Positions 6,797-14,399 of a stretch of DNA of 64,000 nt are shown here, piece after piece. The stretch comes from Hyphomicrobiaceae bacterium. GTDB taxonomy: Bacteria; Pseudomonadota; Alphaproteobacteria; Rhizobiales; Hyphomicrobiaceae. The stretch's first letter is position 1. Each line of letters starts with the position of its first letter. The position numbers were made by a program, and so were the translations under genes. The DNA lies in the NCBI GenBank assembly GCA_008933705.1, contig WBUN01000010.1, forward strand, positions 1-64,000. The letters are read 5' to 3'. The notes under the pieces are model-generated. The model did not search any database, was not told the DNA's origin, and was given only the letters and a program-made list of their open reading frames with translations.

Positions 6797-9051
6797 GCGC
6801 ATTTCTTGGTACCCGGAGCGGCAACCGATGCCACGCGAGGGCGCTTCCCGTTGCCGTTCTTCAGCTCCTCGAGCACCTTGGCCTTGGGTCCGTCCGCCAC
6901 CTTGCGACCGTTGTCGAGCACGATCAGCCGGTCGACGAGGTCGAGCAGCGCCGGACGGTGCGTGACCAGGATCAGCGTGCGCCCCTCGGCGTACTCCCGC
7001 AGCCTGCGGATGACGATCTGCTCCGTGCGGCCGTCCATGTCGCTCGTGGGCTCATCGAGCAGCAGCACGCGCGGCGACCTCATCAACGTGCGCGCCAGCG
7101 CCACCGACTGGCGCTGACCGGCCGAAAGGCCTGCCCCGCGCTCACGTACGACGGTATCGAAGCCGGAGGGCAGGCGCGCAATCCAGTCGAGTGCGCCGGC
7201 GGCGTGCGCCGCCCGCAGGATGGCATCGTCGGCCGCGCCCGGATCGGCGAGCGCGATGTTGGAGCGGATCGTGCCGCGAAAGAGGTCGGCGCCATGCTGC
7301 AGTAGCCCCACATTGGCGCGCAGCAGAGCCGGATCCACGTGACCCACCGACACGCCGTCGATGAATACCTGCCCACTGCCCGGCGTGTGCAGTGCCTGCA
7401 TCAGCTTGAGGATCGTCGTCTTGCCGCTGCCGACGGCACCGATGATACCGACCCGCTCGCCTGCTGCGATCGACAGGCTCACATCCCTGAGTGCCGCGGC
7501 GGCCTCCTGCTCGTAGGTGAACGTGACGTGGTCGACGTCGAAGCGGCCGAGGAAGCTCGACTTCGACAGGAAGAGCGCGCCCGCCGGCAGCTCCTGCAGC
7601 GCATTCACGATGTCGGCCAGCGCCTGGTGGGCGAGGCGGGCCTGGTGCAGCTTGGGGACGATCCTGGCGACGGCGTGCAGCGGGCCCAGCACCCGGCCGA
7701 TCAGCATGGTGGAGGCGATGAGCGCGCCCACCGTGATCTCTCCGGCGGACACCATATGGAAACCGACCAGAACCATCGTCACCTGCATCAGCATCTGCGC
7801 CGCATGCACGAAATGCACGCCGAGACTGGACAGGTGGCGGATGCGCAACCCCGTGCGGATATGCTCGCTGACGGCCTGCTCCCACTTGGCGGCCGCCCAG
7901 CTCTCGGCACCCGCCGACTTGATGGTCTCGAGCCCGACCAGCGTTTCCACCATGACTGCGCTCCTCCGCGCCGTCTCGCCGAACGCGCTCCGCATGTGCC
8001 GCGCCAACGCGCGCTGCGCCAGCAGCCCGGTGCAAACCACGATCGGGATGGCGGCGATCCCAACCAGCACCAGCGGGCCGGCAATCGTGAAGATGACCGC
8101 GAGAGACAGCACCAGGAACGGCAGGTCGCCGAACGCGGTGAGCGTGGACGAGCCAACGAAGTCCCTCAGCGTCTCCAGCTCGCGCAGCGCATGGGCCTGC
8201 ACGCCGGCCGGCGCGGGGCGATCGGCAAGCCTGGCCGCCAGCAGCCGTCCATAGACGAAGTTGGCGAGCTTGATGTCGGCGCGACGGCCAGCAGCATCGA
8301 CACAGGTCGCCCGCAGCGTCTTGATCGCGAAATCGAACACGGCCGCGATGACGACCCCGATCGCCAGCGCCCACATGGTATCGGCGGCGTTGCCGGGCAG
8401 CACCCGATCGTAGACGTTCATCGTGAACAGCGGCATCGCCAGCGCCAGCACGTTGATGGCAGCGGTAGCGAGAATGGCCTCTGCATAGATGCCGCGGTTG
8501 GCGCGGATTGCGGCCAGGAACCAGCCGTTGGGCCGAGACGGCACGGCGCTCATGCCGCGCTCGTCGATGCCGGTCTGCGGCCGCAGCCGCAGCATGTGGC
8601 CGCCGTGCTGCCGCTTGAACTCGTCCGCCGGCAGCTCGATGCGCTTGTCGGGCGCGCCTGCCGCGCTGACGACGACGGCGTTGGGAGTGTGGCGGCTGCC
8701 GCGCACAATCGCGTGCAGCACGTATACGCGCCCGTCGGTCGTCGGCGCGATGACGGGAAGCTCGCCGTCGGCCAGGCTCAGAGGATCGGCACTGGACAGC
8801 TCGACCTGCAGGCCGGCGCGCTCGGCGACTGCCGCGGCATGCTCGAGCGGCAGCCGCCCGCCCTCCAGCGGAACACCCGACACCAAGGCCTGAGGCGAGA
8901 CGGGAATGCCGTAGTGCTGCGCGACGGCGGCCAGGGCGACAACGAGCCGATCGAATACCCCTTCGGGTTGTGGCGCCCCTTCCTGCGCCGGCCCTTCCTC
9001 GGCGTTCAAACCCGTTTCGATACGATTGATAAGCTCCGCAACTTGAGACAT
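6793..9051 (-). CDS. Type I secretion ABC exporter with degenerate C39 domain (LapB-like)
   Basis: A 752-residue fused permease-ATPase. Residues about 30-150 form a C39 peptidase-like domain (VALAAVAQHYGIPVSPQALVSG) without the catalytic Cys, as in exporters of RTX or adhesin substrates that are not cleaved. Membrane helices span about residues 185-450 (YAEAILATAAINVLALAMPLF and others). The nucleotide-binding domain follows, with GAVGSGKTT (Walker A), GAGLSAGQRQSVALAR (signature) and VLLLDEPTSDMD (Walker B). The start at 9051 (MSQVAELI) was chosen because the ORF upstream of it is not coding-like. The adaptor (HlyD-type), TolC and an RTX substrate are all missing nearby, so partners must lie elsewhere. 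Confidence 0.85.
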   Translation of the reverse strand: MSQVAELINRIETGLNAEEGPAQEGAPQPEGVFDRLVVALAAVAQHYGIPVSPQALVSGVPLEGGRLPLEHAAAVAERAGLQVELSSADPLSLADGELPVIAPTTDGRVYVLHAIVRGSRHTPNAVVVSAAGAPDKRIELPADEFKRQHGGHMLRLRPQTGIDERGMSAVPSRPNGWFLAAIRANRGIYAEAILATAAINVLALAMPLFTMNVYDRVLPGNAADTMWALAIGVVIAAVFDFAIKTLRATCVDAAGRRADIKLANFVYGRLLAARLADRPAPAGVQAHALRELETLRDFVGSSTLTAFGDLPFLVLSLAVIFTIAGPLVLVGIAAIPIVVCTGLLAQRALARHMRSAFGETARRSAVMVETLVGLETIKSAGAESWAAAKWEQAVSEHIRTGLRIRHLSSLGVHFVHAAQMLMQVTMVLVGFHMVSAGEITVGALIASTMLIGRVLGPLHAVARIVPKLHQARLAHQALADIVNALQELPAGALFLSKSSFLGRFDVDHVTFTYEQEAAAALRDVSLSIAAGERVGIIGAVGSGKTTILKLMQALHTPGSGQVFIDGVSVGHVDPALLRANVGLLQHGADLFRGTIRSNIALADPGAADDAILRAAHAAGALDWIARLPSGFDTVVRERGAGLSAGQRQSVALARTLMRSPRVLLLDEPTSDMDGRTEQIVIRRLREYAEGRTLILVTHRPALLDLVDRLIVLDNGRKVADGPKAKVLEELKNGNGKRPRVASVAAPGTKKCA

Positions 9052-9349
9052 CCGGTCCCCCACCGAAGGGCTACGCTCCCGGTGACTATCGCGGGAAATG
9101 ACTATTTTTCGCTTACCGGGCGTGCCGCAGCGGGGCAATGACGCCGGCAATCCGGCTCGCGGCGGTGAACAGGCCAGCAAGAGAGCATTTTGCCGATCGT
9201 TCCGGCATCGTCTGCGGGCGGACCGGCAGGCTTTCGGAACAAACGTGGGCCTGCGCGACAGGCGGCCCCATGTTTGTATAGACAAAATGGCCGGTTTCGC
9301 CCTACCGTCGCGCCACGTGTTGGCCCATCGCTCACGAGGGAGAATTTCC

Positions 9350-10297
9350 ATGCGTTCGCTTCTGAGAGCCGCCGTCGCTGCCGCAGTCGTCGGCCTCGCG
9401 GCCCCGGCCACGGCCCAGGAAACCAAGGTCGGCATCGGCATCTCGGGATGGACCGGCTTCGCCCCGCTGACGCTCGCCAACGCCGCCGGCATCTTCAAGA
9501 AGAACGGCCTCGACGTCACGATCAAGAAGATCCCGCAGAAGGACCGTCACCTCGCGATTGCTTCGGGCGACATCCAGTGCGCGGCCACCACGGTCGAGAC
9601 CTGGATCGTGTGGAACGCCAGCGGCGTGGCAACCAAGCAGATCTTCCAGCTCGACAAATCCTACGGCGCCGACGGCATGGCCGTGCGCAACAACATCGCC
9701 TCCATCAAGGACCTGAAGGGCAAGACGGTTGCCGCCTCCGCGCCCGGCACCGCGCCCTACTTCACGCTCGCCTGGTTCCTGAAGAAGAACGGCCTCTCCG
9801 TGAAGGACGTGACCGTGGTGAACCTGGAGCCGGCCGCCGCCGCGCAGGCCTTCGTCGCTGGCCAGAACGACGCCGCCATGACGTATGAGCCTTATCTGTC
9901 GACCGTGCGCGCGGCCCCCGACAAGGGCAAGATCATCGCCACCACGCTCGACTATCCGATGGTCATGGATACCTTCGGCTGCACGCCCAAGTTCCTCGCC
10001 GACAATCCCAAGGCCGCCAAGGCGCTGACCGACAGCTACTTCCAGGCGCTCGACATGATCGCCAAGGAGAAGGCCAAGGCCTACGAAATCATGGGCGCCG
10101 ACGTGAAGCAGACGGGCGAGCAGTTCGGCAACTCCGCCAAGTTCCTGCGCTGGCAGGACAAGGCCGCCAACCAGAAGTTCTTCGCTGGCGAGCTGCAGGC
10201 CTTCTCCAAGGAGGCCGCCGACCTGCTGCTTGAGGTCGGCATCATCAAGCAGATCCCCAAGATCGACGACATCATCGACACCAGCTTCATCAAGTAG
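9350..10297 (+). CDS. ABC transporter substrate-binding protein, NitT/TauT family
   Basis: A 315-residue periplasmic binding protein. After the signal peptide (LLRAAVAAAVVGLAAPATA) it has the SsuA/TauA fold pattern: VGIGISGWTGFAPLTLANAAGIFKKNGLDV, IASGDIQCAATT, LKGKTVAASAPGTAPYFTLAWFLKKNGL and FVAGQNDAAMTYEPYL. These match proteins that bind nitrate, taurine, sulfonates, thiamine-pyrimidine precursors and similar ligands; the ligand cannot be decided here. The start at 9350 follows GAGGGAGA. It is separated by 170 bp with REP-like repeats from the permease, which together with the ATPase completes an importer. It is divergent from the type I exporter gene. Confidence 0.87.
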   Translation: MRSLLRAAVAAAVVGLAAPATAQETKVGIGISGWTGFAPLTLANAAGIFKKNGLDVTIKKIPQKDRHLAIASGDIQCAATTVETWIVWNASGVATKQIFQLDKSYGADGMAVRNNIASIKDLKGKTVAASAPGTAPYFTLAWFLKKNGLSVKDVTVVNLEPAAAAQAFVAGQNDAAMTYEPYLSTVRAAPDKGKIIATTLDYPMVMDTFGCTPKFLADNPKAAKALTDSYFQALDMIAKEKAKAYEIMGADVKQTGEQFGNSAKFLRWQDKAANQKFFAGELQAFSKEAADLLLEVGIIKQIPKIDDIIDTSFIK

Positions 10298-10376
10298 CAT
10301 TCGCGGGAGTCTAACCCTGCCCTCGCACGCGGGGAGAGGACGCCGAACAACTTTCTGCCGCGCGACCGTTACCTCT

Positions 10377-10445
10377 GCTCCGTCCTGAGCCCGTCGAAGG
10401 GCGGAGCAGCCACCCACCCGCCCCTGTTTCGACGAGCTCACCACG
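10377..10445. repeat. REP-like TGAGC..GTCGAA repeats, second cluster
   Basis: GCTCCG..CGGAGC (10377-10407) surrounds TGAGCCCGTCGAA, and the following TTTCGACGAGCTCACCACGG is the reverse motif. The cluster sits between the binding protein and its permease, so it is inside an operon and may set different mRNA levels for the two parts. Confidence 0.6.
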
Positions 10446-10468
10446 GGGGCTTTCTGCTCTGCAACCAG

Positions 10469-11245
10469 ATGCCCCGCCCCCTCGAACCCGTCTCACCGGC
10501 CGTGCGCATCTGGCTCGGCATCCTGTTCTTCGTCCTCTTCGTCGCCGCGTGGGCATGGGCCACGCTCGGCGGCTACGTCTCCAAGACGTTTCTCGCCGAT
10601 CCCCTCACCATGGTGCAGGAGGGCTACGAGCTGCTCATCCGGCACGGCTTCCTCTACGACATCGCCATCACCATCTGGCGCGTGGTGGGCGGCTTCGTGC
10701 TCGCCGCCCTGCTCGCCGTTCCGCTCGGCATCGTCATGGGCACCTACAAGCCCGTCGAGGCCTTCTTCGAACCCTTCGTCTCGTTCGCCCGCTATCTGCC
10801 GGCGTCCGCCTTCATTCCGCTGCTGATCCTGTGGGCCGGCATCGGCGAGGCGCAGAAGCTGCTCGTCATCTTCATCGGCTCGGTATTCCAGCTCATCCTG
10901 ATGGTGGCGATCAGCGTCGGCAACACGCGCCGCGATCTGGTCGAGGCCGCCTACACGCTGGGCGCCAGGGACTGGGGCATCATCCGCCGCGTGCTGATCC
11001 CCTCGTCCGCGCCCGAGATCGCCGAGATTCTGCGCCTCGTGCTTGGCTGGGCCTGGACCTACGTCATCGTCGCCGAGCTCATCGGCTCGTCCGCCGGCAT
11101 CGGCCACATGATCGTCGACAGCCAGGCACTGCTTGCCACCGGGCAGATCATCTTCGGCATCATTGTCATCGGCCTGATCGGTCTCGTCTCGGATTTCCTG
11201 TTCAAGGCGGCGAACCGCTGGCTCTTTCCGTGGAGCTTTGCGTGA
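10469..11245 (+). CDS. ABC transporter permease, NitT/TauT family
   Basis: A 258-residue inner-membrane permease with about six helices. The first is IWLGILFFVLFVAAWAWATLG, and the cytoplasmic coupling motif is EAAYTLGARDWGIIRRVLIPSSAPEIAEILRLVLGWAW, which fits the EAA loop of the SsuC/TauC family. FARYLPASAFIPLLILWAGIGEAQK is also typical. The stop codon overlaps the GTG start of the ATPase gene (GTGA), so the two are translationally coupled. It forms one importer with the preceding binding protein and the following ATPase. Confidence 0.88.
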   Translation: MPRPLEPVSPAVRIWLGILFFVLFVAAWAWATLGGYVSKTFLADPLTMVQEGYELLIRHGFLYDIAITIWRVVGGFVLAALLAVPLGIVMGTYKPVEAFFEPFVSFARYLPASAFIPLLILWAGIGEAQKLLVIFIGSVFQLILMVAISVGNTRRDLVEAAYTLGARDWGIIRRVLIPSSAPEIAEILRLVLGWAWTYVIVAELIGSSAGIGHMIVDSQALLATGQIIFGIIVIGLIGLVSDFLFKAANRWLFPWSFA

Positions 11246-12030
11246 GCAAGCTCCTGATCGACGGCATCTCGCGCACCTTCCCGCCGGCCCGCGCCGGCGC
11301 CGAGCCGACCCGCGCGCTCGAGCCCACCACGCTCAAGGTCGCCGACAACGACTTCATCACCATTCTCGGCCCCTCGGGGTGCGGCAAGTCCACCCTGCTG
11401 CGCATCGTTGCCGGGCTCGACAGGGCGACGACCGGGCGCGTTCTGCTCGACGGCGAGGCGGTCACGGGCCCGGGGCCGGATCGCGGCATGGTGTTCCAGT
11501 CCTACACGCTGTTTCCCTGGCTCACCGTGGCCGACAACATCGCCTTCGGATTGCGCGAGAAGGGCATTGCCGACGCCGAGCGCCGCGGAATTGCGCACGG
11601 CTGGTGCGAGCGCGTCGGGCTCGTCGGCTTCGAGCACCACTATCCCAGGCAGCTCTCGGGCGGCATGCAGCAGCGCACGGCGATCGCCCGCGTGCTCGCC
11701 AACGATCCCAAGATCATGCTGCTCGACGAGCCGTTCGGCGCGCTCGACAACCAGACGCGCGCGCTGATGCAGGAGACGCTGCTCGGCATCTGGGAGCGAG
11801 AGCGCAAGACCGTGCTGTTCGTCACCCACGATATCGAGGAGTCGATCTTCCTCGCCTCGCGCGTCATCGTCATGAGCGCGCGCCCCGGACGCATCAAGGC
11901 CGACGTAACCGTCGGTCTGCCCTACCCGCGCCACTACACGCTGAAGACCAGCCCGGAGTTCTCCGCGCTCAAGGCCCGCCTGACCGAGGAGATCCGCGTC
12001 GAGGCCGTCCGCGCGGCGGAGGCGCATTGA
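11242..12030 (+). CDS. ABC transporter ATP-binding protein, NitT/TauT family
   Basis: A 262-residue ATPase. It shows GPSGCGKSTLL (Walker A), MVFQSYTLFPWLTVADNI (Q-loop in the SsuB/TauB style), QLSGGMQQRTAIARVLA (signature), IMLLDEPFGALDNQTR (Walker B and D-loop) and FVTHDIEESIFLASR (switch). The GTG start at 11242 overlaps the permease stop by four bases and gives the expected N-terminus (VSKLLIDGISRTF). A further overlapping ORF starts at its stop codon but is broken by an IS end about 85 bp later, so the operon originally may have been longer. Confidence 0.88.
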   Translation: MSKLLIDGISRTFPPARAGAEPTRALEPTTLKVADNDFITILGPSGCGKSTLLRIVAGLDRATTGRVLLDGEAVTGPGPDRGMVFQSYTLFPWLTVADNIAFGLREKGIADAERRGIAHGWCERVGLVGFEHHYPRQLSGGMQQRTAIARVLANDPKIMLLDEPFGALDNQTRALMQETLLGIWERERKTVLFVTHDIEESIFLASRVIVMSARPGRIKADVTVGLPYPRHYTLKTSPEFSALKARLTEEIRVEAVRAAEAH

Positions 12031-12116
12031 GCGCGCAGGACCTCGCTCCGTCTGCCGGCGGGTTCGCGCTCACGCTCGACAACTCATGGAGTCTGACCCA
12101 CGCGTGCGCCGTCTAG
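12027..12116 (+). pseudogene. Possible gene start cut off by the IS630 insertion
   Basis: A TTG at 12027 overlaps the ATPase stop (TTGA) and opens a frame of 29 residues (SAQDLAPSAGGFALTLDNSW...) that ends at a TAG inside the IS terminal sequence TCTAGA. The four-base overlap, like the one upstream, suggests a fourth operon gene whose body was lost when the IS arrived. The fragment is too short to identify. Confidence 0.35.
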
Positions 12117-12335
12117 AGCAGATTCAGCTTGACCGTACATAGCCTGAATGGCGGAGGTAGTTTGCGCATTCGCGGGGCTCAAACGTGCTCGTGAGCTGGC
12201 CGATGGCGGTCCACAGGGCCTCGACGGAGCGAGCGGCGATGTTGCGGAGCAGCGCCTTGAGCTTGGCGAACAGCTGCTCGATGGGATTGAGGTCCGGCGA
12301 GTATGGCGGCAGGTAGCGCAGTTCATGACGCCCCT
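12112..12335 (-). mobile_element. IS630-family transposase remnant (C-terminal 70 residues)
   Basis: The minus strand encodes ELRYLPPYSPDLNPIEQLFAKLK followed by the same tail as at 1-126. The LPPYSPDLNPIE motif holds the last acidic residue of the IS630 DDE triad. The rest of the transposase and the other terminal repeat are missing: similarity stops near 12335, at the stop codon of vapC. The ORF to 12396 is an artefact that reads into vapC in antisense. It is a truncated, non-functional copy in inverse orientation to the left-edge copy. Confidence 0.8.
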
Positions 12336-12751
12336 CAGGCTTTGGCGGTCCAATCTTGCCACTGAAGACCAGGCACGCGAGCGAACTCCGAGACATCCGC
12401 GGTTACGAGTGTAGCATTGCTGCGGAGCGCCTGGGCCGCGATGAGCAAGTCGTAGGGTCCGATCGGCGTTCCCGCCGCCTCCAGTGTGCCCCGCAAATCG
12501 CCGGCAGTCATCGCGTCCTCTTCGCTGAACGCGTTCACCACAATGCCTCCCGACAGGAACACCCGCAGTCGCTCCGCGTTCTCGCGGCGCCGCGCGCTGC
12601 GCGCAACGCCGTACCAAAGCTCGTACAGCACGATGGACGGGACAGCGATCGCGGCACCCTTGGAGACGGTGCGACGGAGGCGCTTACGAAAGATGGGAGG
12701 TTCGTTCTTCAGCAGCGCAACGACGGCGTTGGTGTCGAGCAGGTAGCTCAC
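12335..12751 (-). CDS. vapC: VapC-type PIN-domain ribonuclease toxin
   Basis: A 138-residue PIN-domain protein. The acidic metal-binding residues are visible: D6 in YLLDTNAVV, E44 in VLYELWYGV, D101 in IGPYDLLIAAQA and D119 in LVTADVSEF. Such toxins cut tRNA or rRNA until blocked by their antitoxin. The GTG start at 12751 overlaps the antitoxin stop (GTGA), which supports it. The last codons abut the IS630 remnant; the C-terminus (FARVPGLQWQDWT) still looks like a normal family ending, so the toxin is probably intact. Confidence 0.88.
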   Translation of the reverse strand: MSYLLDTNAVVALLKNEPPIFRKRLRRTVSKGAAIAVPSIVLYELWYGVARSARRRENAERLRVFLSGGIVVNAFSEEDAMTAGDLRGTLEAAGTPIGPYDLLIAAQALRSNATLVTADVSEFARVPGLQWQDWTAKA

Positions 12752-13002
12752 GCGAACAGGTCCTCCGGCTCGGGCATCGGCGGCTGACGGCGGCCATCCT
12801 CCATGAACGGTACGTCGGCGAAGCGGTCGAGCTCGGCGAACCAGGCATCGATATCGGTCACCATCGGCTCGAGCAGGATGCCGGTTTCGACGCGCCGCAC
12901 GCGCACGCGGTCGCCGGGCAACCTGAATGCCAGCGGTAGACGCACGGCTTGGCTGCGGCCGTGCATGAAGATCTTGGCGATGCCGCTGTCAGCGTCGGAC
13001 AT
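12748..13002 (-). CDS. vapB: VapB-type (AbrB/SpoVT fold) antitoxin
   Basis: An 84-residue protein with an N-terminal swapped-hairpin DNA-binding domain (AKIFMHGRSQAVRLPLAFRLPGDRVRVRRVETGILLEP) and an acidic, Trp-containing C-terminal tail (DIDAWFAELDRFADVPFMEDGRRQPPMPEPEDLF) that would wrap the toxin. The start at 13002 follows GGAGG on the minus strand; the longer ORF upstream is antisense to the enoyl-CoA hydratase gene. It is expected to repress its own operon through the AT-rich region at 13017-13042. Confidence 0.87.
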   Translation of the reverse strand: MSDADSGIAKIFMHGRSQAVRLPLAFRLPGDRVRVRRVETGILLEPMVTDIDAWFAELDRFADVPFMEDGRRQPPMPEPEDLFA

Positions 13003-13016
13003 GCCGGCCTCCGTCA

Positions 13017-13042
13017 GTTGGTATACACTGAAAATATATATC
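13017..13042 (-). promoter_or_regulatory. vapBC promoter/operator region
   Basis: A strongly AT-rich patch in GC-rich DNA directly before vapB, read on the minus strand as GATATATATTTTCAGTGTATACC. It contains the palindrome GTATAC and TATA-like hexamers. AbrB-type antitoxins bind such sites to autoregulate; the exact -10 and -35 are not clear. Confidence 0.45.
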
Positions 13043-13206
13043 GCCCGTGGCTCCGCAGCAAGTGCGCTGCATCTGTCCCCGCTCCTCCGAGAGTTTGTCC
13101 GTCGATGATGGAACGTCTCACCCCACGTCGGTCGCATCACGAACCCGCACGGCGAGGCTCCAGCGGCCGCGCTGGCCAAGGCTGCTCCCGTCTTCGGCGG
13201 TATTCC

Positions 13207-13226
13207 GTGAACTGCAAACAGTTCAC
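13207..13226. other. Perfect hairpin GTGAACTG-CAAA-CAGTTCAC
   Basis: An 8-bp perfect inverted repeat with a 4-nt loop lies between vapBC and the enoyl-CoA hydratase stop codon. Seen from the minus strand it lies downstream of the hydratase gene, so it may be its terminator. The rest of 13043-13297 holds nothing recognisable. Confidence 0.5.
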
Positions 13227-13297
13227 CGTGCAGCGTCGTCCACTGCCACGTGTGGCTCGCGCCTGCGCCCGAGGACCCCGAGCCTCTACCGCTTGCC

Positions 13298-14197
13298 TCA
13301 CGCGGTGATGACGTTTCGCGGGTCCGGGCGTTCGCTCGCAGGTGCCTGGCTATAGTCGCCGAAGGGGCCGTCGCGCAGGGCCACAGCGGCGCGCACGCCC
13401 TTGCGCTCGGCGAGATCAATGAAGCGTAGTGCATCGGGCGTGTTGCGCATGAGCCCGTCGAGGATGGGGCCGAGCGTCTGTGTCGCGGCGAGCCCCATGT
13501 TCTCATAAGCGTGGTTGACAACGAGCTTCATGGCCGCGAGCTGTGAGGCCGGGATCGACGCGAGTTGCTCGGCCGTGCGCCGCACGGTGGCCTCGAGTTC
13601 GGCGAAAGGCACCGCCCGATTGATCAGGCCGACGTCGGCCGCCTCCCGACCAGACAACGGCTTGCCGGTGAGTGCGTATTCCTTGGCCTTGGCGAGCCCC
13701 AGCCGGTAGACCCACATGCCGCTAAGATAAGCGCCCCACATGCGGGCATACGGCGTGCCGATGCGGGCATCATCGCTGGCGATGACTATGTCGGCGCAGA
13801 GCGCGGTGTCGCTGCCGCCGCCGACACACCAGCCGTGCACCTGGGCAATGACGGGCTTGGGCGCCCGCCACATGCTCATGAACTTCTGCGTCGGCGCTAC
13901 CGCCTGGGCCGTGGCGAACACGAAGTCCTTACCCGGATCCCAGGTGCCGTCAGTGGTGAACTCCTTGTCCCAATGGTGGAAGCCGTCGCCGAAATCATAG
14001 CCGGCGCAGAATGACCGTCCGGCGCCGCGCACCACGATCACCTTCACAGCGTGGTCGCGTACGGCGGCGTTCACCGCCGTCTCGAACTCCTCCGGCATTG
14101 GCGGCACGATTGTATTTAGCTCCTCCGGCCGGTTCAGCGTGATTGTCGCGATGGCCCCGTCCACGGTGTAAAGCAACGTCTCATAACGACTCGTCAT
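13298..14197 (-). CDS. Enoyl-CoA hydratase/isomerase (crotonase) family protein
   Basis: A 299-residue crotonase-fold enzyme. VDGAIATITLNRPEELNTI opens the domain; the oxyanion-hole segments are GAGRSFCAGYDF and VHGWCVGGGSDTALCADIVIAS, and YALTGKPLSGREAADVGLINRAVP is the usual post-active-site segment. It acts on an acyl-CoA thioester, but which one cannot be told; the sequence is longer than the 255-265 residues of short hydratases, with inserted loops (DGFHHWDKEFTTDGTWD). The start at 14197 (MTSRYETLL) follows AGGGAG. A TetR gene lies upstream on the same strand with an operator-like repeat between, so regulation by acyl-CoA or related ligand is plausible. Confidence 0.85.
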   Translation of the reverse strand: MTSRYETLLYTVDGAIATITLNRPEELNTIVPPMPEEFETAVNAAVRDHAVKVIVVRGAGRSFCAGYDFGDGFHHWDKEFTTDGTWDPGKDFVFATAQAVAPTQKFMSMWRAPKPVIAQVHGWCVGGGSDTALCADIVIASDDARIGTPYARMWGAYLSGMWVYRLGLAKAKEYALTGKPLSGREAADVGLINRAVPFAELEATVRRTAEQLASIPASQLAAMKLVVNHAYENMGLAATQTLGPILDGLMRNTPDALRFIDLAERKGVRAAVALRDGPFGDYSQAPASERPDPRNVITA

Positions 14198-14324
14198 TCC
14201 TGTGCTCCCTCTGTCGTGTGGGGCCGCGAGCAGCTTGCGCCTCATAAGGACCATCCCCAGGCGGAGAAGCCCCAGCGCGATAGGCGGCCTCCAGCTCAGG
14301 CATCGCAATACCCGAAAACCTACT

Positions 14325-14336
14325 GACCAGTCGGTC
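14325..14336. promoter_or_regulatory. Operator-like inverted repeat GACC-N4-GGTC
   Basis: ACTGACCAGTCGGTCGG lies in the gap between the TetR gene and the hydratase gene, 128 bp before the hydratase start. Repeats of the type GACC-N4-GGTC are the kind bound by TetR regulators of fatty-acid genes. Confidence 0.45.
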
Positions 14337-14399
14337 GGCCGTCAAGCCGATGGCAGAGCTATCGCCTCCCACAGCCCTGGCGGGTCTTCTGGTCGCTCC

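Noticed and set aside
7339-9141. 600-residue plus-strand ORF
   Set aside because: Antisense to the type I secretion ABC exporter, rich in His/Arg/Gln as is usual for shadows of GC-rich genes.
12124-12396. 90-residue minus-strand ORF as an intact transposase gene
   Set aside because: Its first 20 or so residues are antisense vapC sequence; only the last 70 residues are transposase, so it is a remnant.
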